Translations under genes and position numbers: made by a program
Assembly (NCBI RefSeq): GCF_000981225.1
Contig: NZ_LAJC01000021.1
Location: 17,452-81,451, forward strand
Length of the DNA: 64,000 nucleotides
DNA from: Allosalinactinospora lopnorensis
GTDB lineage: Bacteria > Actinomycetota > Actinomycetes > Streptosporangiales > Streptosporangiaceae
Reading direction: 5' to 3'
Notes under the pieces: generated by a model
The model's input: only the letters and a program-made list of their open reading frames with translations
What the model was told of the DNA's origin: nothing
Databases searched by the model: none
Shown here: piece by piece, positions 26,901 through 35,409 of the stretch
How the letters are laid out: each line of letters begins with the position of its first letter
Position numbering within the stretch: position 1 is the stretch's first letter

Positions 26901-28878
26901 GCTTCGTCCGGAGCCGGTCGCCTTCGACGGCGGACCGCCGCCGGCCGCGATCGGCCGGGACTCCGTTGTGCTCGCGGTCGGCGGGGCCCGCGGGATCACC
27001 GCCGAGGTGCTCAAGGCGGTCGCCGAGCGGTTCGGGCCGAAGATCTACCTGTTCGGCAGCAACACGCTGGACGCCCACCCGCCGGAGACCTTCGCCGGAG
27101 ACGACGAGGAGTTCGCCGCGGGGCGGGCCGCCTTCATCAAGGCCGAGCTGGCCAAGGGCGGGGGCAGGACCGTCGCGGAGATCAACCGCGCCTTCGACCG
27201 CATGTTGGACGCGCGCGTCGCCCGGCGCAACCTCGCCGCGATGGCCGCGCACAGCGGCGTCGACCGCGTCCGCTACCTCCCGTGCGACGTGCGCGACCCC
27301 GATTCCGTGCAGCGGGCCGTGGACCAGGTGCTCGCAGCGGAGGGGCGGATCGACCTGCTGGTCAACGCCGCCGGGCGCCAGCGGTCCTCGCTGATCAGGG
27401 ACAAGGACTTCTCGGAGTTCACCGCCATCCGCGACCTGAAGGTGGCCGGCTACCGCAACCTGAAACGCGCCCTGCGGGACCACCCGCCGCGGCTGTGGTG
27501 CAACTTCGGATCCCTGCTCGGCTACTTCGGCCAGCTCGGCGAGGCCGACTACGCCGCGGGCAACGACTTCCTGGCCAGCGCCGCCACCTATGAGAACGCC
27601 GCGCCGGGCGGGTCCGAGGAGTTCACCATGGGGTGGACGCTATGGGACGCCGTCGGCATGGGTGCCGACAAGCTGACCAAGGCCTACTTCGAGCGGGCCG
27701 GCTCCTACAGCCACATGGCGGTGGCCGAAGGCGTGCACCACTTCGTCCAGGAGCTGCACGCCCCGGTCCGGCGCCCCTCGGTGGTGCACCTGGGAACCGC
27801 CGAACGGGGGACGGTCGAGCGCTTCTACCCCGGATACCTGGACACAGCGAACCAGGAGCCCGCGTTCCGGGACGCCCAGGCCCCAGACGAGGATCCGGCA
27901 ACCCCCGGAAGCGAGGGCTTCTACCTGCGGCGGCTGGTGGCCTCGTACCGCGCCTCGGCGACCTTCGAATGCACGTTCAACCTGGAAACGGACAGTTACC
28001 TCACCCATCACACGGTGCAGGGCCAGCCGACGCTTCCCGGCACCTTCGTCACCGAGATCGCCGCCGAGGCCGCGCGGTACCTGGTGCCGGGCAAGCACGT
28101 CATCGCCTTCGAGGACCTGCGGTTCCAGCACTTCATGCGCGTCCGCCCGGGGACGGTCCCGGCGCCGAAGCGCATCCGGGCCGAGCTCCTCGGGGAGCGG
28201 GACGGCCTGAGCACGGTCGAGGTGCGGATCACCGAGGACATCGTCTCGCCGAGTGGCGTCCTGCTGCGTGAGGACCGGCCGCACTTCACCACCCGGGTGC
28301 TGCTCAGCGGCGACGTCCCGGCCGCGCCCCAGTGGGGGCCGTGGGACACCGCGGACGAGATCGAGGTGCCCGACCCCTACCACCAGCCGGCGTCGGGAGT
28401 GCGGCTCACCGGCCCGTTCGTCTCGACGGCACAGACCCGGCTGAACCCGCGGGGCAAGCGGGCGCGGTACGCGCCGTCGCCGTCCCTGGCCACCGACGCC
28501 GATGTCTGGCCGCGGTTCACCGTCCCCGCGATCCTGCTGGACGGCCTGGCCCGGCTCGGGGTGCTGGACCTGGTCGACGGCTACCTCGTGCCGATCGCCG
28601 CCCCATTGTCGATCCGCAGGATCGACCTTTACCGGCAGGGGAGTGACCACACCCTGGCCGCCGCCGGCGAGCCGATCGAGCTGTACGCGACACCGGCCGG
28701 GTTCGACATGGCGGCGGAGACGGTCAGCAACCGGTTCGTCGCCACGGGAGCGGACGGCCGGGTGCTCGTGCAGATGAAGGACATCAGGGCGACCGTGATC
28801 GGTCACATCGATAGCAAGACCGGCCGCACTTTCACACCGACCACGGCGGCCGAGGCGCCCGCCGCCGCACGCGGGTAG
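23476..28878 (+). CDS. iterative polyketide/PUFA-type synthase, KS-CLF-KR-DH
   Basis: Up to 1800 residues; the ATG at 23476 lies inside the SDR gene, and homology begins near residue 55 (DEIAVVGMGLAVGG). KS (55-510): Cys261 in DTACSSSL, His400 in HATGT, and KSLIGHTGWAAG. A second KS fold follows (about 540-880) with Phe721 where the active Cys should be (DTGFGSAL), as in a chain-length factor. A linker domain leads to a ketoreductase (about 1155-1440) with GGARGIT, Ser about 1345 and Tyr about 1358 in DYAAGNDFLA. A double-hotdog dehydratase ends the protein, with His1512 in HTVQGQPTLPG and Asp1689 in LLDGLARLG. KS-CLF-DH order recalls PfaC; the internal KR is unusual. There is no AT, ACP, ER or TE, so these come from other proteins. 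Confidence 0.85.
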   Translation: MDHRAGDPRRRRPVPGRELLSPPSRPDTGARPVATDQPTADLGVAGASDAADIPEDIDDEIAVVGMGLAVGGANSPQEFWRLRTAGRELFTQAPEDRWETASFAATDADEEDKAYQQASVFITGFDPAEGTVEDPAGDAPDHELTTQWLRHSLVQALDGVHRREEHRYSFNVGYTPDGSQHLEEACVLGGTTRLAHGALDEMDLPAQEEERLRGEIDRALSARYQRGRAEPSRFLPHQVGRLAMRGLLPPRTEVQMVDTACSSSLYAIDIGIKDLLMGRQDVAVCGGAFAVGPRGSVLFSKLQGLSERGAVHALDQDADGVVFSDGAGVVVLKRLRTALADGDRVLGVLKACGTSSDGKGKGIYAPNPHGQALALQRALSGEGAAGNGLCGRDVDWINAHATGTPAGDLAEFSTLRKHYGVDRTAVVTSNKSLIGHTGWAAGVVSLIETLLAMEHERIPGQYRFNAPRDEFRMAETELEITSAARDWPAEEGRQRTAAVSGFGFGGTNAHLIVAEPAPGAGSAAAPRALASAPPSDRAPDRGGRVAIVGWSAHLPGLSSHEELREWLGGGRGPQSSFGEIYPAPPFSKVRLPPRTVRTIDRCQLMILECAHDLRGPITDFWQEHAQRAGVFVGHTGPTRAGMLFANRCYLDDMEKALRGSPVLAGSPALPRVLDRLRERVRGLIPPSNEDAFPGMMPNVISARVANYFDLNGPNMTMDTGFGSALSAIGTAGRYLRSGELDFAVAGGINGNSLPEYRELVSGLLPEGAQMPDLAEGAFLFALATEEAAQRAGLPVLGYVGEDPAGSGRDTTMECGARAPERARFLGAAGGLAVLEALHRPAGTVSLSCAAEQDSLAGDEVAAATRLRLSVTGALAPEEQAGSPAGDSAPQRAAADTGQPAAAPAPAASQTAALAERFTRTDEYAPGEPIEVHRQVPVLSAVAARPVRERTPFLPDGAVVLTDTPELLAGPTGRASNLTVISTAPLAERRPGWHHLPEVTPSDVRSCLAALGRPVTHLRVLSDLTRSTLAGNSLTGDARSLLALHDAAYLVLQETYDGLRADASSFVALLLGAAPEGVPHPFTGLFSGLLKSAHLELDPCLSFGLFVSGSDVPAAVRLAEAESAASRNYPIVFDIDGVRKSYLLRPEPVAFDGGPPPAAIGRDSVVLAVGGARGITAEVLKAVAERFGPKIYLFGSNTLDAHPPETFAGDDEEFAAGRAAFIKAELAKGGGRTVAEINRAFDRMLDARVARRNLAAMAAHSGVDRVRYLPCDVRDPDSVQRAVDQVLAAEGRIDLLVNAAGRQRSSLIRDKDFSEFTAIRDLKVAGYRNLKRALRDHPPRLWCNFGSLLGYFGQLGEADYAAGNDFLASAATYENAAPGGSEEFTMGWTLWDAVGMGADKLTKAYFERAGSYSHMAVAEGVHHFVQELHAPVRRPSVVHLGTAERGTVERFYPGYLDTANQEPAFRDAQAPDEDPATPGSEGFYLRRLVASYRASATFECTFNLETDSYLTHHTVQGQPTLPGTFVTEIAAEAARYLVPGKHVIAFEDLRFQHFMRVRPGTVPAPKRIRAELLGERDGLSTVEVRITEDIVSPSGVLLREDRPHFTTRVLLSGDVPAAPQWGPWDTADEIEVPDPYHQPASGVRLTGPFVSTAQTRLNPRGKRARYAPSPSLATDADVWPRFTVPAILLDGLARLGVLDLVDGYLVPIAAPLSIRRIDLYRQGSDHTLAAAGEPIELYATPAGFDMAAETVSNRFVATGADGRVLVQMKDIRATVIGHIDSKTGRTFTPTTAAEAPAAARG

Positions 28879-28896
28879 CGGGAGAGGGACGATCCC

Positions 28897-31289
28897 ATGC
28901 ACGAGACCATGGTGCACACCACGCAGAACACCGCGGCCGCCCAACCGGTGCAGCGGCTCGTGTGGCAGCTGACCGACCTGCGGCCGGTCGAGCCGGACCC
29001 GTCCCGGCTGGCCGGGATGCGCGTACTGGTGATCGGCGGAACGGATCCCGCCGCGCAGCGCGTCACCCGCGAACTGCGGCGGCACGGCGCGCACGCGCGC
29101 GCGGCGCCCCCGGACGCGGAGGAGCCGCACACGGTGAAGGGGCGGTGCCCGATGCGGTCGTCGACCTCACCGTGGACCGGCCGTTCTCCTCCACGGTGGA
29201 GGAAAACGCCTGGCGGGAGGCCTTCCAGCGCTCGGTCGCCGCGGTGCGCGCCTGCTACGAGGACTGGGCGGCCGAACACTCGGCCACCCGCCTCTGCTAC
29301 CTGGCCGTGACCTATCTCGGCGGCGGAATGGGCTACCACGCCGAGGACGCGTTCGAGCAGCCGCTGGGCGGTATCTGGGCCGGCTTCGCCAAGACCCTGC
29401 ACCGCGAACTGCCCAACTGCTACGCCCGGGTGGTCGACCTCGGCACCGAATCGGTGGAGCGGCTGCCGCGGATTGTGGCGGCCGAGCTGAGCCACCGCGG
29501 GAGGACCGAGGTCGGCTACCGGGACGGGCGCCGCCGCACCCTCACACCGAGACGGGTGCCGGTAGGTCGGCCCGCCCTCCACCTGGGCACGGACGACACC
29601 GTCCTGATCTCCGGCGGCGGTCGCGGGATCGGCTGGCAGCTCGCCCGGGAGCTGGCCCGCGACTTCGGCCTCCGGGTGATCGTGACCGGGCGCGAGGCCT
29701 TCCCCTCATCGGCCGAGCCGTGGTTCGGCTTGAGCGAGCCGGAACTGCGGGAGTACCAGCGCGGGCTGTGGTCCGCCCGCCGCGACGGCCGGAGCGTCGC
29801 GGAGATCCGCCGGGAGATCGACCGGACCGGCAAGCTGTGGGAACTGGCCTCGAACGTGACGGCTGCCCAGCGGGAGGGGCTGCGCATCGAGTACCTGGCG
29901 TGCGACTTCACCGACCGCGGCCAGGTGCGGGCGGTGCTGGCCCAGGTGGGCGGCGCACTCACCGGCGTCGTGCACAACGCGGGCATCGACACCGCCGTGC
30001 GGCTGCCCAAGAAGTCGGACGGCGAGATCCTGCGCACCGTCGAGACCAAGATCGAAGGGTTCCGCACCCTCTTCGAGGAGGTACGGGAGTCGGAGCTGAA
30101 GTTCTTCTGCAACGTCGGCTCCCTGACCGGTCGCCTGGGCGGCATGGTCGGCCAGATGGAGTACGCCGCGGCGAACGAAGGGCTCGCCCGGCTCGGCCTG
30201 TGGGCGCGCCGCCGGACCCGCTTTCCGGTGATGACCCTGTGCTGGCCCACCTGGGACCGGATCGGGCTCATCACGAACTTCTCGGCGAGCCTGCGCTACA
30301 TGGCGCCGCTCGACGTCCAGGAGGGCCTGGCCAAGTGGCGGCGGGAGTTGGCCGCCGGCTCCGACGGCGAGGTCGCGTTCGTCGGCTACCTGGGCAAGGG
30401 GCTCTCTCCCAGCCAGGCGGTCGGCTTCCCGGCCGTTCCGGAGCTGCCCGGGTTCGACCAAGCCTACCCCAAGATCTTCCACCTCGGGGAGGTGCTCGAC
30501 CACCAGCCGAACACCTTCCTGCGGTCGGTGTTCACCGTGCACCGCGACTGGGCGCCGGTCGCCGCCGACTTCCTGGTCGAGGGCGCCGAAGCGCTCCCAG
30601 TGAGCGTCCTGCTGGAGAACGCGGCACGGGCCGCGGAATGGGTGCTGCCGCCGGACGGGCCGCCGCTCGGCCTCAGCCGCATCGAAGCCGTCGTGGTCCC
30701 GCTCTCGCTCCTGAGGCTGCGCGACGCGGAGGTGCGGCTGGAGCGCGAGGTGCGCGGCGAGTACCGCGGACACCAGTGGGTGGTCGAGGCGACCTTCCGC
30801 CGCGCCGGCGAGGAGGGCGGGCCCGAAGCCCGGCTCCGCCTCGTCCACAGCCCGCCGGACGGCCACGACCCCCCGGCGCCGACCGAGCGGCCGGACACCC
30901 AGGTGCGGACCTGGCGCACGGGCACGCCCGCACTGCGCTGGCGAGGGGTGGTGATTCCCTCGGCGGACTGGCACCAGGACCCGGCCAAGCGGCTGGTCGC
31001 CGAGGTCCGGCCCTGCGCGGACGCCGATCTGTGGGTGAGCCCGTTCGTGCCGCGCGCGACCGTTCCCGTGGCCGCGCTGGAGAACATCCTGCGCGCCACC
31101 ACCCACCAGGGCGGGGGGCTCTCGGTGTCGAACGACCCGTTGATCGTCGGGGACATAGTGCTGCACGGGCCGCAGCGCGGCGACTGCCGGATCACGGGAG
31201 ACCCCGCGCTCGGCGTGTGGAAGGCCGCCGACGCGGCCTCCGGAGAGCCCGTGGTCACCATCACCGGCCTGACCGGCCCGCGGAACTGA
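28897..31289 (+). CDS. KR plus dehydratase-like protein of the PKS locus, frameshifted
   Basis: It starts with ATG 28897 and reads through RLVWQLTDLRPVEPDPSRLAG to EEPHTVKG, then continues in another frame with AVPDAVVDLTVDRPFSS. Adding one G to the GGGG run near 29138 joins them into about 797 residues. The N-terminal part is the structural half of a ketoreductase. The catalytic half has LISGGGRGIGW, HNAGID, CNVGSLTGRLGG and MEYAAANEGLA (Ser and Tyr present). The C-terminal 250 residues resemble a double-hotdog DH, but the His motif is FLVEGAEALPV (Phe for His), and the Asp position is Glu in VAALENILRA. So the KR may work while the DH is probably structural. Confidence 0.78.
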
Positions 31290-31352
31290 GCCACCGCATA
31301 CCGGAAACGGCGTCCGGCCGCGGCCGGACGCGAGAACGAAACGAGTACACAC

Positions 31353-32762
31353 ATGACACGAGACACGAAGACCGCACAGCCGAACCGCACCCCCGTCACC
31401 CCCGCCCCTGGCCCCCGAGGTCTCCCGCTTCTGGGCAACCTCGGCCCGTGGCAGCGGAACACCGCGCAATTCCTGCTGGACCTGCAGCGCGACTACGGCG
31501 ATATCGTGCGCATGAAACTCGGTCCCCTGACCGTCCACCAGGTGAGTGACCCGATCGCCGTGCGGCACATCCTGGTGGACAACAACCAGAACTACGGCAG
31601 GGGGCTGCTCTACGACCAGTTCAAGCTGGTGATGGGGGAGGGCCTTCTCACCTCCGACGGCGATTTCTGGCGCGGCCACCGCCGCGCGGTCCAGCCGGCC
31701 TTCTTGAAGAGCGCCATGGGCGCGGTCGCCCCCAACGTCGTCCAGGCCACGGCCGAGATGCTGGACACCTGGGAAGTCAAGGCGCGAACGGGCAAGCCCA
31801 TCGACCTGCTCGGCGAGATGCTGCGGCTGACCCTCGTCACGCTGAGCCGTTCGCTGTTCGACCACGACGTGAAGCCCTCGACACAGGAGCTCAAGCAGCT
31901 CGCGGACGGTGTCGTCGAGGTGATGTTCAAGCGCGGGACCGTCTCCGAGCTGCTTCCCTCCTGGTTGCCGACCGCACGCAACAAGAAGATCGCCCGGATC
32001 GACGAGATCCTGGAGCGGGTCGTCCGGGAGGTGCGCGACAGCCACACCGTCTCCGGCGGGGGTTTCCTCACCTCGCTGATGAAACAGGCCGTCGACCCGG
32101 TCACCGGTGAGCACTGGACGGACCGGGAGATCCGCGACGAACTAGTGACCATCTACCTGGCCGGGCACGAGACCACCGCCGTCGCACTGTTCTGGACGCT
32201 GGTGTCCCTCGCCGAGCACCCCTGGGCCAAGGAGGAGCTGAACAGCGAGATCGACCAGGTCCTCGGCGGCGCCCCGCCGAACATCGAGACCGTCGACTCC
32301 CTTGACTACACCCGGATGGTGATCGAGGAGAGCCTGCGGCTGTATCCCCCCATCTGGGCCTACCCGCGCGGCGCGCTCGGGGACGACACCGTGGGCGGCC
32401 ACAGCATCCCGGCCGGTTCCAACGTGCTGCTCTCGCCGCTGGTCTCCCACCGCAATCCGCGCTACTGGGAGAACCCGGACACGTTCAACCCTCTGCGCTT
32501 CGCTCCCGCGGCGGTCCGGAAGCGGCCCCGCATGGCCTACTTCCCGTTCGGCGGAGGGCCCCGGCTGTGCGTGGGCCAGCTTATGGCGATGCTGGAGCTG
32601 CGCATGATCATCAGCATGATCAGCCAGCGGTTCGAGCTCAGTCTGACCCCGGACGCCGACCTCGCCTACGGCGCTCCCCTGATCTCGCTGCGTCCGCACC
32701 AGGACGTAATGGTCCGGTTGCGCCCGCGTACCCGGACCGCCGGTCCGGTGATCGCCGGGTAA
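31353..32762 (+). CDS. cytochrome P450
   Basis: 469 residues from ATG 31353. The Pro-rich start leads to GPRGLPLLGNLGPWQRN. The I-helix motif is YLAGHETTAVALFW, the ExxR is EESLRLYPP, and the haem Cys (about 406) lies in FPFGGGPRLCVGQ. The N-terminal segment and overall length resemble the CYP4/CYP102-like microsomal-type bacterial P450s that oxidise fatty-acid-like or terpene chains. It follows the KR gene by 63 bases on the same strand, and probably hydroxylates or further oxidises the PKS product. A redox partner is not encoded nearby. Confidence 0.92.
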   Translation: MTRDTKTAQPNRTPVTPAPGPRGLPLLGNLGPWQRNTAQFLLDLQRDYGDIVRMKLGPLTVHQVSDPIAVRHILVDNNQNYGRGLLYDQFKLVMGEGLLTSDGDFWRGHRRAVQPAFLKSAMGAVAPNVVQATAEMLDTWEVKARTGKPIDLLGEMLRLTLVTLSRSLFDHDVKPSTQELKQLADGVVEVMFKRGTVSELLPSWLPTARNKKIARIDEILERVVREVRDSHTVSGGGFLTSLMKQAVDPVTGEHWTDREIRDELVTIYLAGHETTAVALFWTLVSLAEHPWAKEELNSEIDQVLGGAPPNIETVDSLDYTRMVIEESLRLYPPIWAYPRGALGDDTVGGHSIPAGSNVLLSPLVSHRNPRYWENPDTFNPLRFAPAAVRKRPRMAYFPFGGGPRLCVGQLMAMLELRMIISMISQRFELSLTPDADLAYGAPLISLRPHQDVMVRLRPRTRTAGPVIAG

Positions 32763-32962
32763 GGCGCGCTCCCGCCTTCCAGGTACCGTCCGCCGCGGCG
32801 GACGGCGTCGAGGATGCCGGGCGTGTACGCGCGGGCGGGCGGTGCGGCCCCGGGGCGGGAAAGGGAGACCCCAGCGCGTACCGAGCGTAGTCGTCAGGGT
32901 TTGGACGGGTCTTCCGGGCTTCCGCGAACATCGTGCCCCGCGCCCGCGGTGAACATGTCGCG

Positions 32963-33785
32963 CTAAGCGAGGGGCTTCAGTGGCCCGGTCCCGCCTCTGG
33001 TGTAGCCGTGCCGGTTCTGGATGCTGCCGAGACCTTGGGCGATGGCGTGCCGGCGGTGGTCGTCGGTTGCGGCGTACAGCGCTACCGCGCGCCCCAGAGC
33101 GGCGGCCGCATCGCGTTCCTGCTTGTTGTCGCGCAGCGCCAGCCCGAGACCATGCCACGCCCTGGCTTCGCGGTGGTGATCTCCGACCTCGGCGGACAAG
33201 GTGCAGGCACGAGCGTGAACAGCGATAGCCTCCTCTACCCGCCCCACCTCTGCCAAAGCGAGACCGAGATTGGCGGCCGCCCGAGCCTCGCCATGACGGT
33301 CGTTGGTGCGGCGGGCGATGTGATAGACGGCCTCCCAGTTCTCGAAGTAGCGCCGCCAGTCAAGATAGGTGGCCAGGGCCCGGGGCAGGCTGGCGGCGAT
33401 GGAGGTCAGGCCGTTGTGGTGGGCGGTCTCGACAGCGGTGATGAGGTTGGCACGTTCGGCGTCCAGCCGTGCCAGAGCCCGTCCGCGGTCGACGAACACT
33501 GCGGGGACAGGATCACCGGGGAGGGCACGCAGATGCGCATCGGCGTCCTGTGTCATAACGGTGTAGTAGGTGAGCAGCCGATCGCGGGCCTGAAAGCGAT
33601 CGGGAGGTGCGGCGGGGTGGTGGCGGGCATAGTCGGCGAGGAGCGGGTGCATCGACCACCGGCCGTGCGGATGGTCGATGAGCAGGTGCGCGGCAGCCAG
33701 GTCCTCCAGCGTTTTCATGGAAGGTCCCATGGCCGAAATTGATGTGCCCGCCGCCGTGGGACGGGGCGCCAGGGGGATGATCCAT
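32963..33785 (-). pseudogene. truncated NB-ARC/TPR (STAND-type) regulator remnant
   Basis: The longest intact frame (from 33730) encodes only the C-terminal sensor of a STAND NTPase: winged-helix MKTLEDLAAAHLLIDHPHG, WSMHPLLADYARHH, then TPR repeats such as AAANLGLALAEVGRVEEAIA and AWHGLGLALRDNKQERDAAA. A short overlapping frame from 33785 contains HINFGHGTFHENA, which looks like the N-terminal segment found before the NTPase. The NB-ARC core with Walker A and B is absent, so about 300-600 residues have been deleted between them. Its usual small partner gene survives upstream (33849-34307). Confidence 0.6.
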
Positions 33786-33848
33786 TGAGTGACCTGCTTA
33801 TTTTCTCCAGACGGGAGACCGCCTCGGTCTGGCCTACGATGACAGGAC

Positions 33849-34307
33849 CTATGCGTGGGTCGTGCCCGTTACCGGTCCCTCGAAGATCGCGTTGCTGAAG
33901 TCGATGTGATCGCCGCTGTAGCTGATGGCGCTGACCCCGCCTGCGATGGTGTGGGCCTGGATCACGGGACCGGAGGGTTTCGTCTCCATCGTGTTGGACA
34001 CTCCGGCCTCATCCTGCCGGGAGGCGAACTCGTCGAGGATGGCGCGCACCTCCCCAGCGACGGCGGGAGTAGCGGTGAGCAGGCGGCGCAGCCGGGTGCA
34101 CCACTCGACCTCCACATCGACGGCCAACCCCCCGCTGCCCGTGACCTCGCCGCGCGCCTGTTCCAGCTCCGCCACCGCCGCCTCCCTGGCCGAACCGAAC
34201 AGACCCGCGAACCGGTCGCGCGCCGCCTCCCAGCCTTCGGCGACCATGGCCCGAACCAGTGCCTTCGCCGCGTTCTCGGCCAATGCGAATGTCGTTGTCG
34301 AATCCAT
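33849..34307 (-). CDS. small effector-type protein paired with NB-ARC/TPR gene
   Basis: 152 residues from ATG 34307 (MDSTTTFALAENAAKALVR). It has an N-terminal helical region (MVAEGWEAARDRFAGLFG, EAAVAELEQAR), a middle helical domain, and a C-terminal beta-rich segment with IQAHTIAGGVSAISYSGDHI and FSNAIFEGPVTG. The C-terminal IxxGxV-type repeat motif resembles the N-terminal tail seen in the adjacent NB-ARC remnant. I know this type only as a hypothetical gene next to STAND regulators in Streptomyces relatives. The function is unknown. Confidence 0.6.
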   Translation of the reverse strand: MDSTTTFALAENAAKALVRAMVAEGWEAARDRFAGLFGSAREAAVAELEQARGEVTGSGGLAVDVEVEWCTRLRRLLTATPAVAGEVRAILDEFASRQDEAGVSNTMETKPSGPVIQAHTIAGGVSAISYSGDHIDFSNAIFEGPVTGTTHA

Positions 34308-34881
34308 CCCGACCCCTTTACCTCTTTGGTGGTCCGCCCCGCTAAGTTGCGCCGCGAGGCATTGACGAATACGACAGGCTAGCCAGCCCGATTGGTTCCA
34401 CACCCGCTAATTGCCACACTGTTGTCCTACTGCGGCCAACACGTCCAGCGACGCTCCTGTCCACTGACCGGGGAAGCGCGGAGCTATCGCGGCTCCTCCT
34501 CGCAAGAGGTGTCACAGATCGCTCCGGCCACCAAAACGTCCCACCGCTATGCCAGCCTCTGAGCCTGAAGGAAAAATAATCAGAAACGTTGTTTTTCAAT
34601 AGAGCTCCCGGCAACCAGGGGCGCAGACGCCGCAGAAGAACAGGAATCCGGACCCCCCCCCCGGAGTATCGCCTTGTTTGGGCCGCCACACCCTGCCGCT
34701 GACAACCGGCCGATACACACCGGGCGCATATAGGAGAAATCCAACATTTCAACCAGAATCCGGACAAAGCATCCGAATCGATTTCAACGCGAATCACAAA
34801 CCGAACGACGTTACTTTAATAATAAGAAAAATTCTCATGTTCAATGGGCGCCAGGAAGCATCCAGGAGGGGACTCCGTGGT
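34308..34881. other. A/T-rich intergenic island
   Basis: About 570 bases with no convincing gene. The stretch from about 34560 to 34850 is strikingly A/T-rich for this genome, with runs such as GGAAAAATAATCAG, TTGTTTTTCAAT and ACTTTAATAATAAG, and a run of nine C near 34655. It may be a promoter or silencer-bound region upstream of the leftward small gene, or relic DNA from a transfer event. Confidence 0.5.
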
Positions 34882-35409
34882 TCAGCTCGGGGCGTCGCCC
34901 CGAGCGGCGACCGCCCGCCGCATCCGCATCCGGACCGCGCTCTGGGCCACCGGGCCGAGATCCTGCAGAGCGGTGACGAGGTGGCCGAGCTGTTCCAACG
35001 CCGCGAGCGCGCGCTGGGTCCCGTCCGGGTCCACGCCCTCGTAGAGCTCCAGACCGACGAACCCCGCGGCCAGGGCTCGGGACAGCCCGTGGACGTCGAC
35101 GAGGCCGGCGAGCGTGGCGACATGGCCGGCCGCGCGCTCTTCCGCATGCAGTTCGCGTCCGAGGCGGAGGAGCTCGGTGAGCGTCTCCACCTCGGCGAAC
35201 CGGGACCGGTAGCGGGCGACCCGCTGCTCGGCCCCGTACCGGCAGGCCGCCGCGAGCAGTTCGTCCACGCTGCCGAAGTAGTAGAAGATGAGCCCCTGGT
35301 TCACTCCGGCGGCCGCCGCGACAGAGCGGGCCGAGGTTTTGGCGATACCGTTCTCCACCAGCGTTTCAAGGGCGCCCGCCAGGAGCTTCGTGCGCGTCTG
35401 CTCGCTCAT
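34882..35409 (-). CDS. TetR-family transcriptional regulator
   Basis: 175 residues from ATG 35409, overlapping the DUF4166 stop (ATGA). The HTH reads LETLVENGIAKTSARSVAAAAG then NQGLIFYYFGSVDELLAA. The C-terminal domain is helical, with LRLGRELHAEERAAGHVATL and ending AVRMRMRRAVAARGDAPS. It is co-transcribed with the DUF4166 gene. It is the only intact regulator near the PKS operon, though it lies 2 kb beyond the P450 across the NB-ARC remnant, so a regulatory link is only a possibility. Confidence 0.85.
   Translation of the reverse strand: MSEQTRTKLLAGALETLVENGIAKTSARSVAAAAGVNQGLIFYYFGSVDELLAAACRYGAEQRVARYRSRFAEVETLTELLRLGRELHAEERAAGHVATLAGLVDVHGLSRALAAGFVGLELYEGVDPDGTQRALAALEQLGHLVTALQDLGPVAQSAVRMRMRRAVAARGDAPS

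Noticed and set aside
33855..34382. Rightward frame opposite the STAND partner gene
   Set aside because: No domain; the leftward gene has a consistent start, homologous layout and partner.
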